Shown here piece by piece: positions 36,580 through 45,620 of a stretch of DNA of 64,000 nucleotides; the stretch's first letter is position 1, and the number at the start of each line of letters is the position of its first letter. The stretch is from Lachnospiraceae bacterium (GTDB lineage Bacteria > Bacillota > Clostridia > Lachnospirales > Lachnospiraceae). The notes below the pieces were generated by a model, which was not told where the DNA came from, searched no databases, and saw nothing but the letters and a program-made list of their open reading frames with translations. The DNA is taken from positions 1 through 64,000 of the forward strand of contig JAAVHZ010000001.1 of the NCBI GenBank assembly GCA_014799465.1. Reading direction: 5' to 3'. The position numbers and the translations under genes were made by a program.

Positions 36580-37018
36580 GTCTTACTGCCTTTCTTTCTC
36601 TTTTTTTCTGATAATATCCTTTTCCGGTTTTTCTTCTGTACATAAGGAATCCCGTAAAACTTCCAAACATTCCCAGAACAGCATATACCAGTCCCATTAA
36701 TGATACGGAAATATACCCGAATGCCATACATGACGGAACAAAGAACAATCCTACCGCCACAGGCACATACCATTTGAATCCGTTTTTAACTGCATGAATA
36801 TAGCAGCTTCCGAAACTGTATACCGTATTTATATACAATAATATGTAATTAAAAACATCTTTATTTCCGCCCAGATAAAGGCCACATAGAAACGGCATAA
36901 TATAATAGCATAGTATTCCTATTATAAGTACAATATACAAATGGTTCAATGCCTTTTGTGCTGCCGCTTCCGCTTTTCCATGTTCCATCCTTGAGTATTC
37001 ACTTATATTCTTATTCAT
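36545..37018 (-). CDS. Multi-pass membrane protein
   Basis: A 157-residue protein with four hydrophobic segments between about residues 30 and 135, followed by a very basic C-terminal tail (KKRERKAVRHGKKNKN). ATG 37018 has AGAAGGGAAAG before it; an earlier ATG at 37036 has none. First gene of a probable operon with a small membrane protein and the pyrophosphatase. Function unknown. Confidence 0.65.
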   Translation of the reverse strand: MNKNISEYSRMEHGKAEAAAQKALNHLYIVLIIGILCYYIMPFLCGLYLGGNKDVFNYILLYINTVYSFGSCYIHAVKNGFKWYVPVAVGLFFVPSCMAFGYISVSLMGLVYAVLGMFGSFTGFLMYRRKTGKGYYQKKRERKAVRHGKKNKNVDKA

Positions 37019-37110
37019 ATTCTTTCCCTTCTGCAAATTTGTATAATGCTATTCTAGACCAGTACATATCTTTTCTCAAGATGTAAATTATTAATTTTTT
37101 AAGAAATTCA

Positions 37111-37140
37111 TTGGCACAGAATTCTTTTTTATATTATAAT
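37111..37140 (+). promoter_or_regulatory. Promoter of the moxR operon
   Basis: TTGGCA (37111-37116) and TATAAT (37135-37140) with an 18-bp spacer. Transcription should start near 37147, so the palindromic element that begins at 37151 becomes most of the 5' UTR. Confidence 0.6.
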
Positions 37141-37144
37141 TAAC

Positions 37145-37281
37145 TTAAATGGTAACAGTTCAGCCATGCAGAGAATAATATACAATAATTTCGTGGGAGC
37201 TTGCTCACTAAGAAATTATTATATATTATTCTCTATAGGGCGGACGCCCAACATTGGCATGGCTGAACTGTTACCTTAAAT
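37145..37281. repeat. Palindromic MITE-like element, copy 2, with target-site duplication
   Basis: The element proper spans 37151-37275. Its ends GGTAACAGTTCAGCCATGC and GCATGGCTGAACTGTTACC are perfect 19-bp inverted repeats. Both sides are flanked by TTAAAT (37145-37150 and 37276-37281), a perfect 6-bp duplication as left by transposition. The orientation is opposite to copies 1 and 3. It lies between the promoter and start codon of the moxR gene and would form one long hairpin in the mRNA. Confidence 0.85.
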
Positions 37282-37309
37282 GTAAGACAAGAAAGGAGTA
37301 CGGTTTATC

Positions 37310-38269
37310 ATGACTATACAAAGCATTCAGAGTATCGCCTCTGATATTAAAAATAATATCAGTAAAATTATAATAGGTAAAGATGATACTATCAACTTTA
37401 TATTAACTGCAATCATAGCAGGGGGGCATGTGCTTTTGGAAGATGTTCCCGGCACAGGAAAGACAATGCTTGCAAAATCCCTTGCAAAATCCATAGATGG
37501 CGAATTCAACAGGATTCAGTTCACTCCTGACCTTTTACCATCCGACATAACCGGTCTCAATATCTTTAATCAGGAAAACCGTTCCTTCGAATTTATTCCC
37601 GGACCTGTATTTGCAAATATACTGCTTGCAGACGAGATAAACCGTGCCACTCCAAGGACACAGTCAAGTCTGCTTGAGTGTATGGAAGAAAAACAGGTTA
37701 CAGTAGATGGAAATACCCGCACGCTCGATACTCCTTTTCTTGTAATTGCCACACAGAATCCGATTGAGACTGCCGGAACATTTAACCTTCCGGAAGCACA
37801 GCTTGACCGCTTTATGATGCAGTTATCTATGGGACTGCCCTCAAAAGAAGAAGAACTGCTTATAATGGAGCGTTTTATCAACGACAATCCTCTGGCTTCC
37901 ATTAATCCGGTCTGCTCTAAAGATGATATATTTATTATGGGCGAAACTGCAAAATCCGTATTTGTACACCCTGTTATAAGACAATACATAGCCGACATTG
38001 TAATTGCCACCAGAAATGATAAATCCATATCATCAGGTGTGAGTCCAAGAGGTACATTAGCATTATTAAAATCATCGCAGGTATATGCCGCAATATGCGG
38101 AAGGGATTTTGTAACTCCAGATGACGTGAAAAAACTTGCTATTCCTGTACTGGCACACAGAATAATATCTTATACAAATATGGCTAAAAACTCTAATAAA
38201 GCAGCACTTATACAGTCTGTTCTTGATATAGTTGCTGCACCTACGGAAGACTGGTCAAAAACACAATAA
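37310..38269 (+). CDS. MoxR family AAA+ ATPase
   Basis: A 319-residue AAA+ protein acting as a chaperone-like ATPase. Walker A is DVPGTGKT (about residue 45), Walker B is ILLADEINRA (about 104), sensor 1 lies in VIATQNPIE, and the C-terminal lid has SPRGTLALLKSSQVYA. AAGGAG precedes the ATG. It forms an operon with the DUF58 and membrane protein genes, the standard MoxR-DUF58 arrangement thought to support maturation or metal loading of envelope or secreted complexes. The client here is unknown. Confidence 0.93.
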   Translation: MTIQSIQSIASDIKNNISKIIIGKDDTINFILTAIIAGGHVLLEDVPGTGKTMLAKSLAKSIDGEFNRIQFTPDLLPSDITGLNIFNQENRSFEFIPGPVFANILLADEINRATPRTQSSLLECMEEKQVTVDGNTRTLDTPFLVIATQNPIETAGTFNLPEAQLDRFMMQLSMGLPSKEEELLIMERFINDNPLASINPVCSKDDIFIMGETAKSVFVHPVIRQYIADIVIATRNDKSISSGVSPRGTLALLKSSQVYAAICGRDFVTPDDVKKLAIPVLAHRIISYTNMAKNSNKAALIQSVLDIVAAPTEDWSKTQ

Positions 38270-38317
38270 CAGTGTTATTTATAACACTATTATAAATAAT
38301 AGAGAGGATGTGCTGCC

Positions 38318-39427
38318 ATGCTGCTTATTATAATACTTATCGGGGCTTTAATCCTATACTACGTTCAGGAAATTATATATAAAAAGTACTGGGACAAAGG
38401 GCTTGACGTGAAAATAACATTTGAACAGAGTCATTGCACTGAAGGCAGCCGCAATACTTTAATTGAAGTAATTACTAACAATAAAAGGCTTCCTCTGCCA
38501 CTCCTGCATGTAAAATTCAACACTCCTAAATCTTTTCTGTTTAAGAATGAAGATAATTCTTCCGTAACAGATTATTACTATAGAGATGATGTTTTTTCCA
38601 TTATGGGATATCAGGTCATTACAAGAAAACTTCAATTCACATGCAGCAGACGTGGATGTTATTATATGAATGATACCAACCTTGTTTCAAATGATTTGTT
38701 TTTACAGAAAACATTTAATACCAACAAGCTTAACCGCAGTATACTTCATGTATATCCTGCAAAAGTGGATGTATCTGTATTTGACATTCCATTTAATACT
38801 ATTACCGGAAGATTTGCAACCCAGAAAACCCTTGTGGAAGACCCATTTGAATTCCGTGGCATAAGAGAATACCAGCCATATGACAGCATACACAATATTA
38901 ACTGGAAATCAACCGCAAGAACCGACCGGCTTCAGGTAAATACTTTTTTTATGACATCATCTCAGGAAGTTGTTATTTTATTAAACCTTGATACCCATAT
39001 TTATACAAAAAATGACAAACTTGTGGAATCTTCCATACGGATCGCCAGTTCTCTTGCAGAACGTTTTATACGTGCCGGAATACCTGTCAGCCTTGAATCA
39101 AACGGATTGGATGTATTCACAAAGGAAAGGATATTTCAGCCTGCCGGACAGGGACAGTCCCATATGGCTGCCATAGATAATTCTTTGTCAAGGATAGACT
39201 CTGGTAGCGATAATGCCGACTTTATTAATATTATTAAGAACATCTTTAAGATATCAGATAAAAACTCATACTACATCTTCATATCCAACAGCCGCCATGA
39301 AGATTTGACAGGTTATTATACTTTATTGAAAGAACAGGGGATTTGCAGTTATTTTATTGTACCTGAATATTCTTCCTGCGAAATAAAAAATCCTGCACCT
39401 GATATGATTAAATGGGAGGTTGAATAA
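38318..39427 (+). CDS. DUF58 domain membrane-anchored protein
   Basis: A 369-residue protein. A short hydrophobic N-terminal segment (about residues 1-16) is followed by a beta-rich region with CSRRGCYYM, then the DUF58 motif EDPFEFRGIREYQPYDSIHNINWKSTART (about 175-203), the start of a vWA-like domain. It is the partner of the preceding MoxR ATPase. GAGAGGATG lies before the start, and it ends 2 bp before the next gene, so translation is probably coupled. Confidence 0.88.
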   Translation: MLLIIILIGALILYYVQEIIYKKYWDKGLDVKITFEQSHCTEGSRNTLIEVITNNKRLPLPLLHVKFNTPKSFLFKNEDNSSVTDYYYRDDVFSIMGYQVITRKLQFTCSRRGCYYMNDTNLVSNDLFLQKTFNTNKLNRSILHVYPAKVDVSVFDIPFNTITGRFATQKTLVEDPFEFRGIREYQPYDSIHNINWKSTARTDRLQVNTFFMTSSQEVVILLNLDTHIYTKNDKLVESSIRIASSLAERFIRAGIPVSLESNGLDVFTKERIFQPAGQGQSHMAAIDNSLSRIDSGSDNADFINIIKNIFKISDKNSYYIFISNSRHEDLTGYYTLLKEQGICSYFIVPEYSSCEIKNPAPDMIKWEVE

Positions 39428-39429
39428 TT

Positions 39430-40668
39430 ATGCAAAAACGTGTTTTTTTACTGCACGATATATGTTCGGCAGCCGGAACTATATTAACACTTTATATGTT
39501 GTATCTTTATATATGCAGCTTTATGATGGGTGACTATTCTTTTCGCCCGGTAAGCCTGTGTTTTATATGTATAATGATACTGACAGACTGTTTTTCACGC
39601 AGAAATGCCGGAAACATTATTTTATATATACTATTCCACATTCTGCCGTTTTTGATGCTTATTCTGCCCGGTATTCCATTATATAGTATAATAATTCTGG
39701 GATGTATAGGTTTTTTTATATTTTATAACTCAATAGTATATTGGAAAAAGGATGGTCTTGAAAAACACTTCCATGCCATTTCTTTTCCTGATGAAACTAT
39801 TATATTTTACATTATAATTTTCATTCACAGCTACTATGGTCTGGCAAAAAATATAACCATATATGTATATGCCGCAGGTATATCTTTTTTTATAATTTCA
39901 CTGCTTCAAAAATATTTTAATAGAATTATTAATGAAATCCACAGTGCAAACGGAACAAACCGCAATCTTCCCGATAAAATGTATCTGATGAATTCCATAC
40001 TTGTTGTGATATTCACGATGTTTATACTGCTTTTTGTAATTGGCATGAGTCTGGCTTTATCTGAGAACTCATTTAACTTTATTGGAAATTTACTAAAATA
40101 TCTTGGAACTATATTAGTTTCAGCCATCTCCCATATCGCTGGCAAAAAGCAGCCGACCGAGAGTGCACCCATATCACAAGACACCGGCGGAGCATCCCAT
40201 AATAATCTTCCACCAATAGAAGCAACTGATAATCCTATCGCAAATGCCCTATTTGTTATATTGCAGATAATAATTTACTTTTTAATTGTTTCTGGTGTAA
40301 TATATCTGATATATAGTTTCTTTAAAACATATTTTTACCAAAACAGGCATTCGGAAGATATAGTAAAAAAATCTGTTGAAGATGCCGATATAACGGTTAG
40401 AATTGCAGGAAAAAGAAGATTTAAGAACATATTTGCACCTTTATCCGGCAAAGATAAGATAAGGAAAATTTATTACAAAAAAGTATGCTCATTGCAAAAA
40501 GGTAATATGCTTATAAAGCAGAGCAATACTCCCGATGAAATATCAACTTTGATAAAAAAATCAGAAAATGTTTCCATCGACGAACTGACTTCAATATACA
40601 AAAAAGCCAGATATGGAAATGATGAAATTTCAAAAGAAGATGTTGCTTACTGCAAAAATCTGCTATAG
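39430..40668 (+). CDS. Membrane protein of the MoxR-DUF58 operon
   Basis: A 412-residue protein with seven or eight transmembrane segments from residue 10 to about 215, an outside loop rich in Ser and Pro (about 235-265), another helix (about 275-300) and a cytoplasmic C-terminal domain ending ISKEDVAYCKNLL. The C-terminal part resembles the DUF4129-like tails seen in transglutaminase-type partners of MoxR operons, but no transglutaminase core is visible. It lies 2 bp after the DUF58 gene. Confidence 0.72.
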   Translation: MQKRVFLLHDICSAAGTILTLYMLYLYICSFMMGDYSFRPVSLCFICIMILTDCFSRRNAGNIILYILFHILPFLMLILPGIPLYSIIILGCIGFFIFYNSIVYWKKDGLEKHFHAISFPDETIIFYIIIFIHSYYGLAKNITIYVYAAGISFFIISLLQKYFNRIINEIHSANGTNRNLPDKMYLMNSILVVIFTMFILLFVIGMSLALSENSFNFIGNLLKYLGTILVSAISHIAGKKQPTESAPISQDTGGASHNNLPPIEATDNPIANALFVILQIIIYFLIVSGVIYLIYSFFKTYFYQNRHSEDIVKKSVEDADITVRIAGKRRFKNIFAPLSGKDKIRKIYYKKVCSLQKGNMLIKQSNTPDEISTLIKKSENVSIDELTSIYKKARYGNDEISKEDVAYCKNLL

Positions 40669-40689
40669 TTTAAAAGGAGGCTTTAACAA

Positions 40690-41196
40690 ATGAATTCCAT
40701 AAATACCGAAAGTGTAATCCGTTCTTTTCTGATTGATGTATTCAATGAAATATTAAAGGATGAAGAGCAGATTGTAACAAAACCTTTCAAAAGACTTTCT
40801 TTACGTGAAGTTCATGTTATAGAGGCTGTCTGTAAAGCAGACACCAAAGACGGTGACAATTCAGCCACTGCAATAGCCAAATCTCTTGATGTAACAGGAG
40901 GCACACTGACTACTGCCGTTGCGGGTCTCGAAAAAAAAGGGTACCTTTTAAGGCAGCGGGACGAAAAAGACAAAAGAATTGTCAGAATAATTCCTACGGA
41001 TAAAGGAAGAAAAGTACAGGACTATCATATGCAGTACCACAAGAAAATGGTTGATGGCATAATGTACATTTTAAATGACGAAGAGACCGCCGTACTTATA
41101 AAAGCACTTGGCAGTCTCGCTACATTTTTCAAAGCTAAACGGACTAATCATGAAATAACCACAGATGACCTTTTATCTGAATTAGATAATTCCTAA
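40690..41196 (+). CDS. MarR family transcriptional regulator
   Basis: A 168-residue winged-helix regulator. The DNA-binding part has ATAIAKSLDVTGGTLTTAVAGLEKKGYLLRQRDEKDKR, the classic MarR recognition helix and wing (about residues 60-98). AAAGGAGG precedes the ATG. It follows the MoxR operon by 21 bp and is probably cotranscribed. Its last 15 bp overlap the end of the convergent gene. The ligand is unknown. Confidence 0.88.
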   Translation: MNSINTESVIRSFLIDVFNEILKDEEQIVTKPFKRLSLREVHVIEAVCKADTKDGDNSATAIAKSLDVTGGTLTTAVAGLEKKGYLLRQRDEKDKRIVRIIPTDKGRKVQDYHMQYHKKMVDGIMYILNDEETAVLIKALGSLATFFKAKRTNHEITTDDLLSELDNS

Positions 41197-42084
41197 AATA
41201 TTTACAATTATAAGTACAACTGCAAGAAGAGATAGCCATAGATTAAATCCCATAATAGTTTTTAATCCTGACATCTTACTATCCTGCTGCTGATTCAAAT
41301 CTGTTAAACGGTCATCAATACGCTTCAGGTTATTTTCATTTTCAGATTGTATTATAGATTTTAGCATAACCGGCATTGAGGCTATTCTTTCCAGTTTTGA
41401 CTGCATATTTTCCACCTGCTGTGCATTTTGCAACAACAAATCTTTTATTTCCTCCAACTGATTTGCATCACTCTGATTTGAAATCATATCCAGCTTCAAA
41501 CCCAGATTTTCAAATGTTTTACCGTTGTCTTTCTCTGTTATAAGCATCCTAAGTCTTCCGAGTTCTGCCAACACTGCATTTGAATTTATCTCAGATACAA
41601 TCGCCTCAAGCCTGTTAAGTTCGCTCATTATGTTATCTGTATTCAATCTTGATATATTTTCATTGACTTTGTCTATTTCAAATATTACATTGTCAGCATT
41701 TATCTGCTTTAATGACCTGTTTACCTTTTCTATCTCCAGATAGATTACATCAGCATTGAACCCTAACAAAGTATTATTCATTTTGTTAAGCTCTTCTGTT
41801 ATATTATTTGTATTAATTAAGTTCTCTATACGCTCAATACCCTCAAGAATAGCAGTTTCATCAAACATTTCAAGGGCTTTTCCTTCTTCAATCTCCCTCA
41901 TCTGTGACAATTCATTTTCAATCTTTCTGCTTATTCCTCTTAAAAACTTCGCATTTTCAAGATTCTGCGTTTTAAGTTCATTTATTCCGTTATTCAGATT
42001 CGCCAGAAATTTTTTAGCGTCACCATTTTGAGGCACTGGCTGCTGTGATTCCATTTTTTTAGCTACTGTAGGTGTTGTTCCCAT
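41182..42084 (-). CDS. Coiled-coil protein with C-terminal membrane anchor
   Basis: A 300-residue protein. After a short Gln/Pro-rich N-terminus, almost all of residues 25-270 is heptad-like and rich in Leu, Ile, Asn and Glu, with near-repeats of the type xxNAVxxExxxLxxxI about every 28-30 residues. One transmembrane helix (about 278-298) closes it, a tail-anchored topology. It is probably a structural or scaffolding protein. GGAGGAG precedes the ATG. The gene follows the NTF2-like protein gene by 18 bp. Confidence 0.7.
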   Translation of the reverse strand: MGTTPTVAKKMESQQPVPQNGDAKKFLANLNNGINELKTQNLENAKFLRGISRKIENELSQMREIEEGKALEMFDETAILEGIERIENLINTNNITEELNKMNNTLLGFNADVIYLEIEKVNRSLKQINADNVIFEIDKVNENISRLNTDNIMSELNRLEAIVSEINSNAVLAELGRLRMLITEKDNGKTFENLGLKLDMISNQSDANQLEEIKDLLLQNAQQVENMQSKLERIASMPVMLKSIIQSENENNLKRIDDRLTDLNQQQDSKMSGLKTIMGFNLWLSLLAVVLIIVNILGII

Positions 42085-42102
42085 CTTTACTCCTCCATTC
42101 AG

Positions 42103-43245
42103 TTATCTATTCGAATAGTCTGCACAAGGCATTGATATATCCGTTACCTTCCAGATACCATCTATCTGTTTAAATCTTATCATTGCCATTGCCGTTCCCA
42201 TACCGTCGTATTCTTTGGTTATTCCGCTTATACTTGTTCTTCCTGTTCTTGCCACATATGAATATGTGTATGCCACATCTACTAATGCATCTGAAGGATA
42301 TGTGTATTCTGCAAGAGCTACCGATACATTATTAATCGTTATCTGTTGTAAAATCCCACCGTCTTCTTTAACCGTAGCTGCCCTTAGATTATCAAAACAT
42401 GCCCTAGCTCTTTCCTGAGTACCTTCATCATTATTAAACATATAAGCAAAATCATCATACTGCGTAGTTCCATCCATAGCATATCCATACATTGAGCTTA
42501 ACAGAAACTTTGCATAATCATACATCTCATCTTTGTCTTTCTGCGGCAGTTCCAGCATAGATGAGTCTACAATCATCTGTACTCCCGACCTGTCTACCGT
42601 CTTACTGAAAGTATATGATGTTACATTCTCGCGATTAAGTGTAATAACATGATCTCCCTTAAACATTCTGTCTATAAAATAGTAATTCATGCTTCCATCT
42701 TCTGATGGACCGTTCTTACATGAATCCAGAGATATATGGTCTATATATCCGCTAAGTCCTGAAGTAACGCCTACAGAACAATCTTTTGCTATCTCGTTAT
42801 CCAGATTAACCTTCCACGTACTGAAAATTCCATACACACGTTTTTTCTGTTTTTTAAGTGCTATTTCAAGAGTGCCTTCCTTGTCTGTTCCCGTTGTAAA
42901 TTCCACATTATATATGACTTTTCCATCCTCTTCTTTAGCTTTGCCAAACTTATACTTTTTAACTCCTCCATAAAGCCTTTCCGATTCATACTTATAAGTA
43001 AAATGGTCTTCGTTTATAAAATCATCTTCCTCACAATCCACCATTTCATACATCTTGGAATAATTGCTGCTGGCATAATATTTAAAATATTCCTGTGCAT
43101 ATCTTTTCGATGAACCTGCTCTTGAACCTACTGCAAGCCATATACCAATCAATGCACATATAATCAGCACACTCAACATCTTTACAGCATCTATAATAAA
43201 CGATTTTACTTTCTTTATTACTTTAGATTTCTTTTCTTCATTCAT
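42103..43245 (-). CDS. Membrane-anchored protein with NTF2-like N-terminal domain
   Basis: A 380-residue protein. It has a basic N-terminus, a signal-anchor helix (about residues 20-42) and an extracytoplasmic part. The segment AQEYFKYYASSNYSKMYEMV (about 50-70) resembles the NTF2-like domain at the start of some penicillin-binding and TcaA-type proteins. No transpeptidase motifs (SxxK, SxN, KTG) are visible. The coiled-coil gene follows at 18 bp. A role at the cell envelope is inferred. Confidence 0.62.
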   Translation of the reverse strand: MNEEKKSKVIKKVKSFIIDAVKMLSVLIICALIGIWLAVGSRAGSSKRYAQEYFKYYASSNYSKMYEMVDCEEDDFINEDHFTYKYESERLYGGVKKYKFGKAKEEDGKVIYNVEFTTGTDKEGTLEIALKKQKKRVYGIFSTWKVNLDNEIAKDCSVGVTSGLSGYIDHISLDSCKNGPSEDGSMNYYFIDRMFKGDHVITLNRENVTSYTFSKTVDRSGVQMIVDSSMLELPQKDKDEMYDYAKFLLSSMYGYAMDGTTQYDDFAYMFNNDEGTQERARACFDNLRAATVKEDGGILQQITINNVSVALAEYTYPSDALVDVAYTYSYVARTGRTSISGITKEYDGMGTAMAMIRFKQIDGIWKVTDISMPCADYSNR

Positions 43246-43354
43246 CTCTTTATATCTCCGGAATCCATCTGTTTTAGCTTTTCTATTTTAGCATAAAATT
43301 GTATAAAAATAAAGCAAAAAAACATGGTAAACACAGAGGATACATAAAACCATT

Positions 43355-43726
43355 CTATTCTTTTTTATTCTTTTCATATAATATCCAGGCATCTCCATCA
43401 GCAAAGCCCGTTCCTACACCCTGATACTCTTTAAGTTTATCTGAATACTTTCCTTCTTCCAGATACTTCTTGAAAATATCAATAACATTCTCCAGTACAT
43501 CCTCCCATGTAGTATCCTGCTGCCATTCAAAAGGGTTTTCTCTTGTATCGTATACCTCTTCACATCTCCAGTCCTCATCATCTGCATCAAATATACTTGT
43601 TCCTACAAGCTCTACAGACCATTTGTTGTCTCTCTCTTCATACAGATTAAATACTATGCCAACCATTTCTTCAGGAAAATCTTTTTCCAGTACCATATCA
43701 ATCCATTTTTCAAAATCCTTAATCAT
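43355..43726 (-). CDS. Hypothetical acidic protein
   Basis: A 123-residue soluble, strongly acidic protein with many Trp residues (WSVELVG, DEDWRCEEV, FEWQQDTTWEDVLEN). No motif I recognise. ATG 43726 has AAGGAG at ideal spacing, whereas the open frame to 43780 does not. Small size and acidity recall immunity-like proteins, but there is no toxin gene beside it. Confidence 0.6.
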   Translation of the reverse strand: MIKDFEKWIDMVLEKDFPEEMVGIVFNLYEERDNKWSVELVGTSIFDADDEDWRCEEVYDTRENPFEWQQDTTWEDVLENVIDIFKKYLEEGKYSDKLKEYQGVGTGFADGDAWILYEKNKKE

Positions 43727-43858
43727 AATGTCTCCTTTTTTAATATTTCTTTTTATCATACTACAAATCTCTTGCACCATAAAGTAAAAAAGTATTGATT
43801 TTTAATTAAAATATGGATATATTAATGTTAAATTTAAAATTGACCTATGGAGGCAAAA

Positions 43859-44635
43859 ATGGATAAAAAAAGAAAATTTAATGATGCACTTTCTAAAGTA
43901 GTAGAACTTGCCGGAACCAAAGGCAATTCCCTTACTTTTGATGAGATTCACAGTGCCTTTAACGATATAATAGATGATGATTCAATGTATGAACACATAT
44001 ATAAGTATCTCGCTGAAAATAAAATATCCATTACCGGATATATCAGCCATCAGACAAAAACAAGCTCTAAAGATAATGAGTTGGAAAAGCCTTTTATTGA
44101 AATGTACAAAAATGATTTATCTGCCATTACCATTCCTGATGATTCTGTACAGTCTGCCGTTTTAAAAGAATTATTATCAGGAGGCGATGTTTCATCCGCA
44201 CTGGCAGAATACCATCTTCATATGGTAATGGAAATAATTAATGATTATACTGATATGGGGATAACTACCGGTGACCTGATACAAGAGGGAAATCTGGGAC
44301 TTATAGAAGGCATATTAAGTTATAACGGTTCTGATAATCTTACTGAATTCAGAAACCATATTTCATCATGCATACACAATGCATTAAAAGATGCCATAGA
44401 TGAACAGAATGGTTCAGACCGTATAGGCAGGCACATCGCTGACAGGGCTAATGCCCTTGACCATGCTGCATCAGAGCTTGCAAAAGATTTGGAACGTGAA
44501 CCTACATTAAGCGAGCTGGCAGACTACCTTCACCTTTCAGAAGAAGAGGTGGAAAATATTATGAAAATATCTCTTGATGCATTGACTATAGACGCAGAAG
44601 GTGCTGTAGGTCAGGAACAGATATCTGATAATTAA
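43859..44635 (+). CDS. Sigma-70-like protein lacking region 4
   Basis: A 258-residue protein resembling primary sigma factors in part. Residues about 20-55 look like region 1.1 (FDEIHSAFNDIIDDDSMYEHIYKYL). Region 2-like DLIQEGNLGLIEGIL lies at about 137-151, and a region 3-like stretch at about 180-240 (DRIGRHIADRANALDHAASEL, then EREPTLSELADYLHLSEEEV). The protein stops before any region 4, so it should not contact a -35 box. It could act as a non-canonical sigma or anti-sigma-like decoy. ATG 43859 follows GGAGG; the ATG at 43847 contains the ribosome site. Transcribed alone, with a terminator after it. Confidence 0.7.
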   Translation: MDKKRKFNDALSKVVELAGTKGNSLTFDEIHSAFNDIIDDDSMYEHIYKYLAENKISITGYISHQTKTSSKDNELEKPFIEMYKNDLSAITIPDDSVQSAVLKELLSGGDVSSALAEYHLHMVMEIINDYTDMGITTGDLIQEGNLGLIEGILSYNGSDNLTEFRNHISSCIHNALKDAIDEQNGSDRIGRHIADRANALDHAASELAKDLEREPTLSELADYLHLSEEEVENIMKISLDALTIDAEGAVGQEQISDN

Positions 44636-44640
44636 TTATC

Positions 44641-44685
44641 AAAAAAGCTGTATAGCGGCAATTTACCGATATACAGCTTTTTTAT
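44641..44685. terminator. Bidirectional terminator
   Basis: AAGCTGTATA...TATACAGCTT with A-run on one side and T-run on the other, between the convergent sigma-like gene and the transketolase genes. Confidence 0.8.
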
Positions 44686-45620
44686 TAATATGTTTTAACT
44701 CTGTTATAAATGTTTTCTGCATCAAGACCGTATTTATGAATAAGTTCTGCTGCCGGTCCCGACTCTCCGTATACATCATTTATTCCGATTTTCATTACCT
44801 TTACAGGATATTTTTCACTAAGCACATCACTTACTGCACTTCCAAGACCACCAATTACCGAATGTTCTTCCACGGTAACTACCTTTCCGGTCTTTTTCGC
44901 TGATGACACAATCAGTTCTTCATCTATAGGCTTAATAGTATGAATATTGATTACCTCTGCATCAATACCGTCTGCCGCTAACATTTCAGCCGCCTTTAAT
45001 GATTCTGACACACAAAGGCCGGTAGCCGCTATAGTTACATCTTTGCCTTCTCTAAGTATGACACCTTTTCCAATCTCAAATTTATAATCTTCATTATCAT
45101 TTATAACCGGAAGTGCAAGCCTTCCAAACCTCAAATATACCGGTCCTTCATACTCGTATGCTGCCTGCACTGCTGCTTTGGCTTCCACATAATCCGAAGG
45201 ATTCAGTATAACCATTCCCGGTATTGTACGCATTAACGCAATATCTTCATTACACTGATGTGTAGCTCCATCTTCACCTACAGACACTCCTGCATGTGTG
45301 GCACCGATTTTTACATTTATATGCGGATATCCGACAGTATTCCTTACCTGTTCAAACGCCCTGCCTGCCGCAAACATGGCAAATGAACTGGCAAAAGGAA
45401 CTTTTCCTGTAAGTGCAAGCCCTGCGGCAACACCCATCATATTACACTCGGCAATTCCACAGTCAATATGCCTGTCCGGAAATTCTTTTTTAAACATATT
45501 TGTTTTGGTTGCTTCTGCAAGGTCTGCATCAAGCACTACCAGATTGTCGTATTTTTTCCCAAGCTCTACAAGTCCTGCACCATATCCCTCTCTTGTGGCA
45601 TATTTCTTTACTTCTGACAT
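44685..45620 (-). CDS. Transketolase, C-terminal subunit
   Basis: A 311-residue protein equal to the pyrimidine-binding and C-terminal domains of transketolase. FVGIAE-like motif DCGIAECNMMGVAAGLA (residues 56-72) carries the catalytic Glu, followed by HAGVSVGEDGATHQ and a C-terminal TVEEHSVIGGLG. It pairs with the N-terminal subunit to give the two-gene transketolase typical of clostridia, which moves two-carbon units in the pentose phosphate pathway. The start overlaps the upstream gene by 13 bp. Confidence 0.93.
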   Translation of the reverse strand: MSEVKKYATREGYGAGLVELGKKYDNLVVLDADLAEATKTNMFKKEFPDRHIDCGIAECNMMGVAAGLALTGKVPFASSFAMFAAGRAFEQVRNTVGYPHINVKIGATHAGVSVGEDGATHQCNEDIALMRTIPGMVILNPSDYVEAKAAVQAAYEYEGPVYLRFGRLALPVINDNEDYKFEIGKGVILREGKDVTIAATGLCVSESLKAAEMLAADGIDAEVINIHTIKPIDEELIVSSAKKTGKVVTVEEHSVIGGLGSAVSDVLSEKYPVKVMKIGINDVYGESGPAAELIHKYGLDAENIYNRVKTY

